From: Thermohalobaculum sp039030715
GTDB taxonomy: Bacteria > Pseudomonadota > Alphaproteobacteria > Rhodobacterales > Rhodobacteraceae
NCBI GenBank assembly: GCA_039030715.1
Contig: JBCCDU010000037.1
Location: forward strand, 1-41,647
Length of the DNA stretch: 41,647 nucleotides
Reading direction: 5' to 3'
The notes beneath the pieces are model-generated. The model was not told the DNA's origin. It worked only from the letters and a program-made list of their open reading frames with translations, and searched no databases. Shown here in pieces: positions 7,725 through 15,163 of this stretch (its first letter is position 1; every line of letters starts with the position of its first letter). The position numbers and the translations under genes are program-made.

Positions 7725-9581
7725 TCAGGTCGCACGGGCCTGCATCACCAGTTCAGGCGGTCCGTTGCGGGTGGTGAGATCGGTGATCTTGACCATCTTC
7801 GCATTCGGATTCTCGAACAGGAACCGGGCCAGGGGGTTGATCAGATTGCTCTCGATCCGGTTGCCGATGCCGCGCCCGCCATCGATCAGTTCGAAGGTGC
7901 ATTCCGCCATCAACTCGTTCATCGCGTGCTCGGTCAGCACGATCTCGACATCATGCTCCTCGCGGACCGACTGGATGACCCGCTGCACAACGGCTTTGAA
8001 AATCACGGTCGAACTCTGCATGTTGATGAACTGGAAGGGCACGATGTTCTGGCCCAGGCGGTTCATCAGTTCGGGTCGCCGCAACTCATAACGGAAATGC
8101 TCGCTGACCGCCTTTTTCAGCTTCTCCTCCAGTGCGTCGTCGGTGTCGGAGGGCAGCACGGTCTGGCCCGAATTCGAGGCTCGGTCGCCGCCCACCATGC
8201 CCACATTCGAGGTGAAGATGATCAGGCTTTCCGAGAAATAGCCCGTCTCGCCGCGGGAATCCGACAGGCGACCGTCGTCGAGGATTTGCAGGAACATGTC
8301 CAGAATGCGGGGATTGGCCTTCTCGATTTCGTCGAACAGGAAAACGCTGAAGGGGCGCGCGCGCACGGCGTTCACCAACTCGCCGCCGTTTTCGTGCCCC
8401 GCTGCCCCGGGGGGCGGGCCGATCAGGCGACCGATGGCGCTTTCGGTCATGAATTCGGACATGTCGAACCGGTTCATCGAGGCTTCGTCGCCGAACATCA
8501 CCTCGGCCACCGCCTTGGCAAGTTCGGTCTTACCCACACCGGTCGGGCCGACAAAGAACAGAACGCCGCGCGGGCGGCTGCCCCGGTTGGTGGTCTGCGC
8601 CCCCGAAAGCCCCATGATCGAGCGGATCAGGATGTCATAGGTCCGCTCCACCGCGCGGGGCTGGCCCTTCACCCGCTTCTCCAGGATCTCCTTGGAATTG
8701 GCGACCCGGGTGCGCATCACTGGCGAGGTCCACGGGTTGCGCGTCGTGCCCAGGCGATAGCTGCGCAGCGCAAGCTCGATATCGCCCAGGCCGATCTCCT
8801 CGGCATAGGCCAGATCGACCACGCCCAGGATCTCCATCAGGGTCATGCCGTCGCAGCGCACGCCCAGTTGCTCCAACCGGGCGCGCTGCTGTTCGGGCGA
8901 AAGCTGGTTCATATCCTTCAGGCCCGAGGCGACCAGTGTCGCGAAGGTGATCCGGTCGGTCAGGTCGGGTAGATTGATGACCATGTCGCGCAGGGCCGGG
9001 TTGCGGGTGGCAAACCACTCGGGCATGTCGCCAGGGCGGTCCAGGATCCACATAATCGGATTGCGCGGCGGGCAATCCTCCACCCCTTCCGGGCGGTCCG
9101 GCGCAGTGGCGCGGGCCAGTTTGTCGATGGCGACCAGCATCCGGTCAAGCTCTGGCCCCTGGCGGCGCAGCAATGTCGAGGCATAGTCGACCACCAGCGC
9201 TGTCGGCATCTCCGCAAGGTTCATGACGGCGGTCACCAGTTCGGCCATCTTCTTGGGCGTATTGGCAAAGCTGCCAAGCTCGATCCCCGCTTCCTTCAGA
9301 ATCACTTTGCAGGCCGGGTGGCAATCGGGATGCAAAATCAGCCCATCGACGGGGTCGTGGATCAACAGCGCGCCGCCCCCGGCCCGCTCGAACACCCGCC
9401 AGATCGCGGCCTGCAGCGGAATGAAGGCGATTTCAGCCGCATCGGGCGCGGGATAGAGATCGCGCACATTGCCCGAAATCACGAATTGCGAGCGCAGCGC
9501 AAAGCTGGACTGCAATTCGCTGAACCAGGTCGGCTCCTCGCAGATCGAAAATGCGGACTGATCGTGGAGCATGTCGTTCAA
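7725..9581 (-). CDS. ClpA/ClpB-like AAA+ ATPase with degenerate first module
   Basis: About 618 residues. The C-terminal AAA+ module has Walker A GPTGVGKTE (Lys about residue 351), Walker B VFLFDEIEKA, a sensor stretch LIIFTSNVG, and a D2-small-domain-like end (RPELMNRLGQNIVPF, ending GGRGIGNRI). It matches the Clp/Hsp100 second module. The N-terminal half (SELQSSFALRSQFVISGNVRDLYP, TALVVDYAST, PIMWILDRPGDMPEW, VINLPDLTDR) resembles an AAA fold without a Walker A. There is no Clp N-domain and no evident ClpP-binding loop. TTG at 9581 is preferred because GGGAG lies seven bases upstream. ATG at 9572 is the alternative. Its role is unknown. It stands alone between convergent and same-strand neighbours. 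Confidence 0.85.
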   Translation of the reverse strand: MNDMLHDQSAFSICEEPTWFSELQSSFALRSQFVISGNVRDLYPAPDAAEIAFIPLQAAIWRVFERAGGGALLIHDPVDGLILHPDCHPACKVILKEAGIELGSFANTPKKMAELVTAVMNLAEMPTALVVDYASTLLRRQGPELDRMLVAIDKLARATAPDRPEGVEDCPPRNPIMWILDRPGDMPEWFATRNPALRDMVINLPDLTDRITFATLVASGLKDMNQLSPEQQRARLEQLGVRCDGMTLMEILGVVDLAYAEEIGLGDIELALRSYRLGTTRNPWTSPVMRTRVANSKEILEKRVKGQPRAVERTYDILIRSIMGLSGAQTTNRGSRPRGVLFFVGPTGVGKTELAKAVAEVMFGDEASMNRFDMSEFMTESAIGRLIGPPPGAAGHENGGELVNAVRARPFSVFLFDEIEKANPRILDMFLQILDDGRLSDSRGETGYFSESLIIFTSNVGMVGGDRASNSGQTVLPSDTDDALEEKLKKAVSEHFRYELRRPELMNRLGQNIVPFQFINMQSSTVIFKAVVQRVIQSVREEHDVEIVLTEHAMNELMAECTFELIDGGRGIGNRIESNLINPLARFLFENPNAKMVKITDLTTRNGPPELVMQARAT

Positions 9582-9692
9582 AGTCGTTCTCCCAAACGCG
9601 GGCTCCGGACTACGGCGGAGCGCCGGCTTCGATGATTTTGACGGACTGGACTGCACGCAGTTTACGCCATGGGTGTGACCTAGAAGTAAGCG

Positions 9693-9723
9693 CCACCAGC
9701 CCCGCCCACGCGGTGGCTGGTGG
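9693..9723. terminator. Hairpin downstream of the LysR gene
   Basis: CCACCAGCC (9693-9701) and GGCTGGTGG (9715-9723) form a perfect 9-bp stem with a 13-base loop. It lies after the LysR stop on the minus strand and before the AAA+ gene. There is no T-run, so it may be a weak or Rho-assisted terminator, or only a hairpin. Confidence 0.4.
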
Positions 9724-9801
9724 TCTCCCCGGCTCCCATGCTTGGGTTGCCCTCAAATGGTGGCAAAAATACGAAGATCGGCTTACGAAATGCGCCGCGT
9801 G

Positions 9802-10653
9802 TCACACTTTGTGACGGTTCGGCGCCAGATCCGTCATGCAGGCGTCGAACCACGACCAGGCTCGCAACGCCGTCTCGTTCGCGCTCAGATAGATCCGGCG
9901 GTTGAATTCGGGGGCATCGGGCCGCAGATGCAGCCGCCCCGCACCCAGAAGTTCACCGACCAGGCGATGGGGCAGATAGGCGCTGCCCCCGAAGCGCAGC
10001 AGATGCTCCAGACCCAGACCGGCGGAGTTGAAGCTGATCCGCGCCGTATCCGCATCGGCATAGGCGGCGGCATGGTCGCGCCCGAACTCCTCCCCCGCCT
10101 CGACAAAGACATAAGCCGGGTCGAAGCGGATCGGCCCGACCGACCGGGTCGAGACCAGCACCAGCCGGTCGGGCGGCAGCTCCAGCACCGTCTGGCGCCC
10201 CTGCCGGTGCGGCTGATAGCTGAGCGCGAGGTCGGACTTACCGCTGGTCAGCCACTCCGCCACCTCCGACCCGCTGCCCAGCCAGACGGAGATCGCGACC
10301 TCCGGACTGTGCCGGCGCAGGAAGCCGAACAGCCGCTCGCCCAGGCCGGGCCACAAATCCGGCTCGCAGGCAATATTGCAGACCGAGCTGAAGCCATCCG
10401 GCAGCGCCGTCTCCTGCCGGGCCTGACGCCAGAGATCGTTGATCGTGGTGGCATAGCGGCGCAGGCGCACCCCGGCGGGCGTCAGCGTCGCACCGGATTT
10501 CTGCCGGTTGATCAGCGTCTGCCCCAGTTCGGACTCCAGCGCCTTCAGCCGGGCGGTGACCGTCGATTGGGTGACGTTCAGAACCTTCGAGGCGCGCACC
10601 AGGCTGCCAGTTTCTACAATCGCCAGGAAGGTGCGCAGTTCAGTGTCGTTCAT
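9802..10653 (-). CDS. LysR-family transcriptional regulator
   Basis: 283 residues. The winged helix-turn-helix lies at about residues 3-60 (LRTFLAIVETGSLVRASKVL, then NVTQSTVTARLKALE). A LysR substrate-binding domain follows, with CNIACEPDLWPGLGERL and VGELLGAGRLHLRPDAPEF. It is transcribed away from the six-gene cluster that starts at 10746, with 92 bases between the two starts. That is the classic layout for a LysR activator responding to the pathway substrate or an intermediate. The co-inducer cannot be deduced. Confidence 0.93.
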   Translation of the reverse strand: MNDTELRTFLAIVETGSLVRASKVLNVTQSTVTARLKALESELGQTLINRQKSGATLTPAGVRLRRYATTINDLWRQARQETALPDGFSSVCNIACEPDLWPGLGERLFGFLRRHSPEVAISVWLGSGSEVAEWLTSGKSDLALSYQPHRQGRQTVLELPPDRLVLVSTRSVGPIRFDPAYVFVEAGEEFGRDHAAAYADADTARISFNSAGLGLEHLLRFGGSAYLPHRLVGELLGAGRLHLRPDAPEFNRRIYLSANETALRAWSWFDACMTDLAPNRHKV

Positions 10654-10661
10654 GGACTAAA

Positions 10662-10678
10662 ATTCGAATATGCCGAAT
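10662..10678. promoter_or_regulatory. Candidate LysR-type operator in divergent promoter region
   Basis: ATTCG (10662-10666) and CGAAT (10674-10678) form a dyad with a 7-base spacer, close to the LysR start and in the only AT-rich part of the 92-base divergent spacer. A LysR box is expected here. This site is inferred from symmetry and place alone. Confidence 0.4.
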
Positions 10679-10745
10679 AAAATGTCCAATATTATTTGAT
10701 ATCCAGATCGATCTTGCCTGCCTATCCTGACGGCGAGGAGACGCC

Positions 10746-11249
10746 ATGTCCGACACATCCGCCAGCCGCTCGGAATTCATCGCTGCCATGCGCCGGATCG
10801 CCAGCAGCATCTGCGTGGTCACGACCGACGGCGCGGCGGGGCGCCACGGCGCGACCGTTTCGGCCTTTTGCGCGGTCTCGGCCGATCCCCCCACTGTGCT
10901 GGTCTGCCTCAACGCAGGCTCGCAGATTGCCGGGCGGGTGGCGGCCAACCGCACATTCCGCGTGAACGTGCTGCCCCGGGGCGCCGAGGATCTGGCCGAA
11001 CGCTTCGCCGGGCAGCAGGACGCATGGCTGGCCGACCGGTTCGAGGGGCTGGCCACCACCGGCACGCCGCCCGGCTTTGCCGATGCGACAGCGCTGACCT
11101 GCGCACTGGAGCGCCGCGTGCGCGCGGGCACCCACGATATCTGCATCGGCCGGGTTGTCGGCGTCAGCCTGGGCACCGGCCTGCCGCTCACATATCTCGC
11201 CGGGCGGTATCACCCGCTCTGCTCCGATCCGGGGGAGGCCCGGCCATGA
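10746..11249 (+). CDS. Flavin reductase (HpaC/RutF-like), partner of the monooxygenase at 12725
   Basis: 167 residues of the flavin-reductase-like FMN-binding split-barrel family. It has MRRIASSICVVTTDGAAGRHGATVSAFCAVSADPP, the typical N-terminal FMN-binding block, FRVNVLPRGAEDLAERFAG in the middle, and the late GRYHPL-type motif (AGRYHPLCS) near the end. It would supply reduced flavin from NAD(P)H to the luciferase-like oxygenase two genes downstream. It is the first gene of the LysR-linked operon, and its stop overlaps the next ATG (ATGA). Confidence 0.88.
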   Translation: MSDTSASRSEFIAAMRRIASSICVVTTDGAAGRHGATVSAFCAVSADPPTVLVCLNAGSQIAGRVAANRTFRVNVLPRGAEDLAERFAGQQDAWLADRFEGLATTGTPPGFADATALTCALERRVRAGTHDICIGRVVGVSLGTGLPLTYLAGRYHPLCSDPGEARP

Positions 11250-12721
11250 CCGACATCGCCACCTATGCCATGCTGATCGACGGTGCCTGGGTCCAGGCCT
11301 CGGACGGCGCGACCTTCGACAGCCGCAATCCGGCAAGCGGCGAGGTCTGGGCGCGGATCCCGGAGGCGACGGAGGCCGACATCGACAGCGCGGTGCGCGC
11401 AGCCGACGCGGCGCTAACCGGTCCCTGGGGCGACATGACCCCGACCCAGCGCGGCAAGTGCCTGCACCGGCTGGGCGATCTGCTGGCCCAGAACTCCGAA
11501 GCCATTGGCCGCATCGAGACCTGCGACACCGGCAAGATGTTCAAGGAAACCGCCTGGCAGGCGACCTATATTGCCGAGTACCTGCATTTCTATGCTGGCG
11601 CCGCCGACAAGATCCATGGCGACACCCTGCCGATCGACAAACCCGATATGTTCGTCTTCACCGACCGTGAACCGGTGGGCGTGGTCGCCGCCATAGTGCC
11701 CTGGAACAGCCAGATGTTCCTCAGCGCCGTGAAGATCGGCCCGGCGCTGGCGGCGGGCAACACGATCGTGCTGAAAGCCTCCGAACACGCCCCGGCACCG
11801 CTGCTGGAATTTGGCAGGCTGGTCGAGCAAGCAGGCATCCCCCCCGGCGTCGTCAATATCGTGACCGGCCATGCCGAGCCTTGCGGGCGCAGCCTGACCA
11901 CCCACCCGCTGGTCGCAAAGATCGCCTTCACCGGCGGACCCGCCGCCGCGCGCCATGTCCTGAAAAACTCGGCCGAAAACTTTGCCGAGGTTTCGCTCGA
12001 ACTCGGCGGCAAGTCCCCGTTCATCGTCTTCGACGACGCGGATCTCGACAGCGCGGTGAATGGCTGCGTCGCGGGGATCTTCGGCGCCACGGGTCAAAGC
12101 TGCGTCGCGGGCTCGCGCCTCTATCTGCATGCCGACATCGCGGATGCCTTCCTCGACCGCCTCACCGCCATCGCCAGCGACATCCGCATCGGCGACCCGC
12201 AGGCGGACGCGACCGAGATGGGTCCCCTCTGCACGCCAGCGCAGCTCGACCATATCGAACGACAAGTGGCCCTGGCAGTAGAGGAAGGCGGCACGGTCCT
12301 GGTGGGCGGTCAGCGCCCGGACCTGCCCGGCCTCTACTTCCAGCCGACCATCATCGACTGCCCGCGCCAGAACATGACCATCGTGGACACCGAACTGTTC
12401 GGCCCCGTACTGGCTGTCCAGCGCTTCCGGACCGAGGGCGAGGCCCTGGCGCTCGCCAACGACACGCGCCACGGGCTCGCCGCCGGCATCTTCACCCGCG
12501 ACAGCGCCCGCTCGCTGCGCATGGCAAAACGGGTGAGGGCGGGCATCGTCTGGGTCAACACCTATCGCGCGATCAGCCCGATTGCGGAATTCGGCGGCAT
12601 GAAATCCAGTGGCTATGGCCGCGAAAGCGGGCTTCAGGCGCTCTATGACTACACCCGGCCCAAGACGGTCTGGGTCAACCTCTCCGACGATCCCATCGCC
12701 AACCCCTTCAAGCCGAGATAG
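11246..12721 (+). CDS. NAD(P)-dependent aldehyde dehydrogenase
   Basis: 491 residues, full length. It has the cofactor-site region VVAAIVPWNSQMFLSAVKIGPALAAGN, the FTGG segment, general-base region VSLELGGKSPFIVFDDADLD, catalytic cysteine region FGATGQSCVAGSRLY, and late motifs ELFGPVLAVQRF and AEFGGMKSSGYGRESG. It belongs to the broad ALDH superfamily and resembles aldehyde dehydrogenases of aromatic or amine catabolism. It probably oxidises an aldehyde made by the monooxygenase or hydrolase of the same operon to a carboxylic acid. It overlaps the flavin reductase gene by ATGA, and three bases separate it from the monooxygenase gene. Confidence 0.92.
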   Translation: MTDIATYAMLIDGAWVQASDGATFDSRNPASGEVWARIPEATEADIDSAVRAADAALTGPWGDMTPTQRGKCLHRLGDLLAQNSEAIGRIETCDTGKMFKETAWQATYIAEYLHFYAGAADKIHGDTLPIDKPDMFVFTDREPVGVVAAIVPWNSQMFLSAVKIGPALAAGNTIVLKASEHAPAPLLEFGRLVEQAGIPPGVVNIVTGHAEPCGRSLTTHPLVAKIAFTGGPAAARHVLKNSAENFAEVSLELGGKSPFIVFDDADLDSAVNGCVAGIFGATGQSCVAGSRLYLHADIADAFLDRLTAIASDIRIGDPQADATEMGPLCTPAQLDHIERQVALAVEEGGTVLVGGQRPDLPGLYFQPTIIDCPRQNMTIVDTELFGPVLAVQRFRTEGEALALANDTRHGLAAGIFTRDSARSLRMAKRVRAGIVWVNTYRAISPIAEFGGMKSSGYGRESGLQALYDYTRPKTVWVNLSDDPIANPFKPR

Positions 12722-12724
12722 CCG

Positions 12725-13756
12725 ATGAAATTCCACCTCGCGATCAACCTGGAACGGATGGATGACAGCGCGGACATGGCCGCCGTGCGCGATCACACGC
12801 TGGAAATGGTTCAGATGGCCGACCGCGCGGGGTTCGAGATCGCCTGGGCGGCCGAGCATCACGCGCTGGAGATGACCATCGCCCCCAACCCGTTCCAGAT
12901 CATGACCTGGTGGGCGGATCATACCGACCGGATCAGGCTCGGCTGCGGGGTGGCCAATGCCTGCTATTGGCACCCGATCAACCTGGCGGGCGAGGCGGCG
13001 ATGGTCGATCTGATCTCCGGCGGGCGGCTGGAGCTTGGCCTGGGCTCGGGCGCCTATCAGCGCGAGTTCGACCGGATGCGCCCCGGCGTTCTGCAAACCG
13101 ATGGCTACAAATATCTGCAAGAGATGTTGCCGCTGGTTCGCCAGCTCTGGCAGGGGGATGTCGCCCATGAAGGCACCTATTGGCAGTTCCCAGCCGCCAC
13201 CTCCTGCCCGAAACCGCTGCAGGCGGAGGTGCCGCTGTGGGTCGCGGCCCGTTCGCCCGTCACCTTCGACTACGCGGTCGCGAACCAGTGCAACATCATG
13301 TGCTGGCCCCTGACCATGCCCTTCGCCGAGGCTCAGAAGTACCGTGCCCAGCTCGACGACGCGATTGCCAAGGCAGGCGGCTGGAACGCCACCTTCGCCC
13401 TGATGCGCCATACCGCGGTCTGGGACAACGACACCGACCGCGAGGCCGCGATCACAGCGATCCGCAACGTGCTCGGCAAATTCGGCAACCTGATGATGAA
13501 GAAGGGCGAGGTGATCAACGGCTTCCCCGAAAACGTGCCGCTTGAGGAGTTGGAGGGCAATGTCCGCGTCGATCCGGCGATGCTGGAGGAAAACCTGATG
13601 TTCGGCACGCCCGAAACGGTGATCGCCAAGCTGCGCCAGTATCAGGACCTGGGGGTGGATGCCTTCATCTACTACGCCTCGATGGGGCTGGATATGGCAG
13701 TGCAGAAACGCTCGCTGCAGCGCTTTATCGACGATGTCATGCCGGAGTTCGCCTGA
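12725..13756 (+). CDS. Luciferase-like (LLM) flavin-dependent monooxygenase
   Basis: 343 residues of the bacterial-luciferase fold. Signatures are MADRAGFEIAWAAEHHALEM near residue 35, RIRLGCGVANACYWHPINLAGEAAMVDLISGGRLELGLGSGAYQREFDRM in the centre and FGTPETVIAKLRQYQDLGVDAFI towards the end. These enzymes use reduced FMN from a separate reductase and O2 to cleave or hydroxylate diverse substrates (alkanesulfonates, pyrimidines, acetals, alkylamines). The substrate here is unknown. The in-operon flavin reductase makes a two-component system very likely. It shares one base with the next gene (TGATG). Confidence 0.92.
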   Translation: MKFHLAINLERMDDSADMAAVRDHTLEMVQMADRAGFEIAWAAEHHALEMTIAPNPFQIMTWWADHTDRIRLGCGVANACYWHPINLAGEAAMVDLISGGRLELGLGSGAYQREFDRMRPGVLQTDGYKYLQEMLPLVRQLWQGDVAHEGTYWQFPAATSCPKPLQAEVPLWVAARSPVTFDYAVANQCNIMCWPLTMPFAEAQKYRAQLDDAIAKAGGWNATFALMRHTAVWDNDTDREAAITAIRNVLGKFGNLMMKKGEVINGFPENVPLEELEGNVRVDPAMLEENLMFGTPETVIAKLRQYQDLGVDAFIYYASMGLDMAVQKRSLQRFIDDVMPEFA

Positions 13757-14367
13757 TGGTCCCTGTGTTCAAATCTTCGGTCCTGCGCCGCACGCTCACC
13801 CAGGTGCAGACCACCTATGAGGAAGGCGGCAAGACGGTCGCCACGCCCACCCTGCTGGTCGCCGCCATCGCCATCATTCGCAACCCATGGCACGGGCGTG
13901 GCTTTGTCGAGAACCTGCGCGGCGAGATCCACGATGTCGCCCCGGGTCTGGGCAAGTTGCTGACCGGCCTGATCCTGGACGTGACCGGCGACCGGCTGGA
14001 GGGGTTCGGCAAGGCCTCGATCGTCGGCATGGGGGGCGAGATCGAGCATGCCCAGGCGATGACCCACACGCTGCATTTCGGCAACCAGTTCCGCGAGGCC
14101 GTCGGCGCGAAATCCTATCTCGCCTTCACCAATACCCGCGGCGCGGCAGGCGCGCCGATGATGATCCCTCTGATGCACAAACACGATGGCGGGCTGCGCT
14201 CGCACTACCAAACCATTCACCTGAACGTGCCGGACGCACCGGCCGAGGACGAGATCGCGGTGGCGCTGGGCGCCTCGGTCGGCGGGCACCCGAACCACCG
14301 GATCGGCAACCGCTATCAGGATCTGGAGGAGATGGGCCGCGACCTGGACAACCCCGCAGGTGTCTGA
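13756..14367 (+). CDS. Amino-acid-synthesis family protein (PF06684/DUF1185)
   Basis: 203 residues. Recognised by the family pattern VATPTLLVAAIAIIRNPWHGRGFVENL, then GEIEHAQAMTHTLHFGNQFREAVGAKSYLAFTNTRGAAGAPMMIPLMHK and a closing GNRYQDLEEM. Known members are described as a variant of the Bacillus chorismate-mutase fold, the same general fold as Rid/RutC proteins. No reaction is established for the family. Coupled start (TGATG) after the monooxygenase gene and an 8-base overlap with the hydrolase gene show that it belongs to this pathway. It may deaminate or tautomerise an unstable oxygenase product, which is inference only. Confidence 0.85.
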   Translation: MVPVFKSSVLRRTLTQVQTTYEEGGKTVATPTLLVAAIAIIRNPWHGRGFVENLRGEIHDVAPGLGKLLTGLILDVTGDRLEGFGKASIVGMGGEIEHAQAMTHTLHFGNQFREAVGAKSYLAFTNTRGAAGAPMMIPLMHKHDGGLRSHYQTIHLNVPDAPAEDEIAVALGASVGGHPNHRIGNRYQDLEEMGRDLDNPAGV

Positions 14368-15163
14368 CGGGCTTTCCAAACGGGCCGCGGACGGCACGGC
14401 CTATGACCTCAGGGGACCGCCGGGCGCGCCCGTACTGGTGCTGATCCACGGGCTGGGCCTCTGCCGGTCGCTGTGGGATGTGCATTTGCCGGCCTTCGCC
14501 GAGTGCCGCGTGCTGCGCTACGACCTCTATGGCCATGGCGACAGCGCGCCCGCGCCACGAATGCCCTCGCTGGCGCTCTACGCCGACCAGATCGCCGGGC
14601 TGCTGAACGAAACCGGCATCGCGCGGGCCACGTTGGTCGGCTTCTCCATCGGCGGCATGATCAACCGGCGCTTCGCGATGGACCATGCGGGGCGGCTGCA
14701 GAGCTTGGTGATCCTGAACTCGCCCCACGACCGGGGTACGGAGGGGCAGGCAGCAGTGGAGGCCCGCGCGGCGCAAGTCCGCGACCAGGGCACGATGGCG
14801 ACCCTGCCCGATGCCCTGAAACGCTGGTTCACGCCCGCACATCTGGCAGAGGGCCCCGGCCCCGCACGCGTGCGCGAATGGCGCGAGCGGGTCGATGCCG
14901 ACAGCTATGCGGGTGCTGCCTGGGTGCTGGCCCACGGTGTGCGCGAACTGATCGCGCCCCAGCCCCCCATCGCCGCCCCGACCCTGGTGATGACCTGCGA
15001 GAACGACAGCGGCAGCACGCCCGCCATGTCCCACGACATCGCCGCCGAGATCGCCGGGGCGGAAACCCTGATCCTCCCCCATCTCAAGCATCTGGGCCTG
15101 ATCGAGGACCCCGACAGCTTCACCGGCCCCATCCTGGATTTCCTGCGAAGGACCCTGCCATGA
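14360..15163 (+). CDS. Alpha/beta hydrolase (RutD/PcaD-like)
   Basis: 267 residues with the oxyanion-loop motif LIHGLGLCRSLWD near residue 30, YDLYGHGDSAPAP, the nucleophile elbow VGFSIGGM (GFSIGG, Ser nucleophile) near residue 98, an acid in the TCENDSGSTP region, and the catalytic His in the LPHLKHLGLIED stretch. It resembles enol-lactone hydrolases and RutD-type carbamate hydrolases. The start is GTG at 14360, eight bases inside the preceding gene. It probably hydrolyses an ester, lactone or carbamate formed after oxygenation. Its stop overlaps the next ATG. Confidence 0.88.
   Translation: MSDGLSKRAADGTAYDLRGPPGAPVLVLIHGLGLCRSLWDVHLPAFAECRVLRYDLYGHGDSAPAPRMPSLALYADQIAGLLNETGIARATLVGFSIGGMINRRFAMDHAGRLQSLVILNSPHDRGTEGQAAVEARAAQVRDQGTMATLPDALKRWFTPAHLAEGPGPARVREWRERVDADSYAGAAWVLAHGVRELIAPQPPIAAPTLVMTCENDSGSTPAMSHDIAAEIAGAETLILPHLKHLGLIEDPDSFTGPILDFLRRTLP

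Noticed and set aside
11414..13411. 665-codon open frame on the minus strand across the aldehyde dehydrogenase and monooxygenase genes
   Set aside because: The plus-strand genes carry complete catalytic motifs and coupled starts; the antisense product is Gly/Ala/Arg/His-rich with none.
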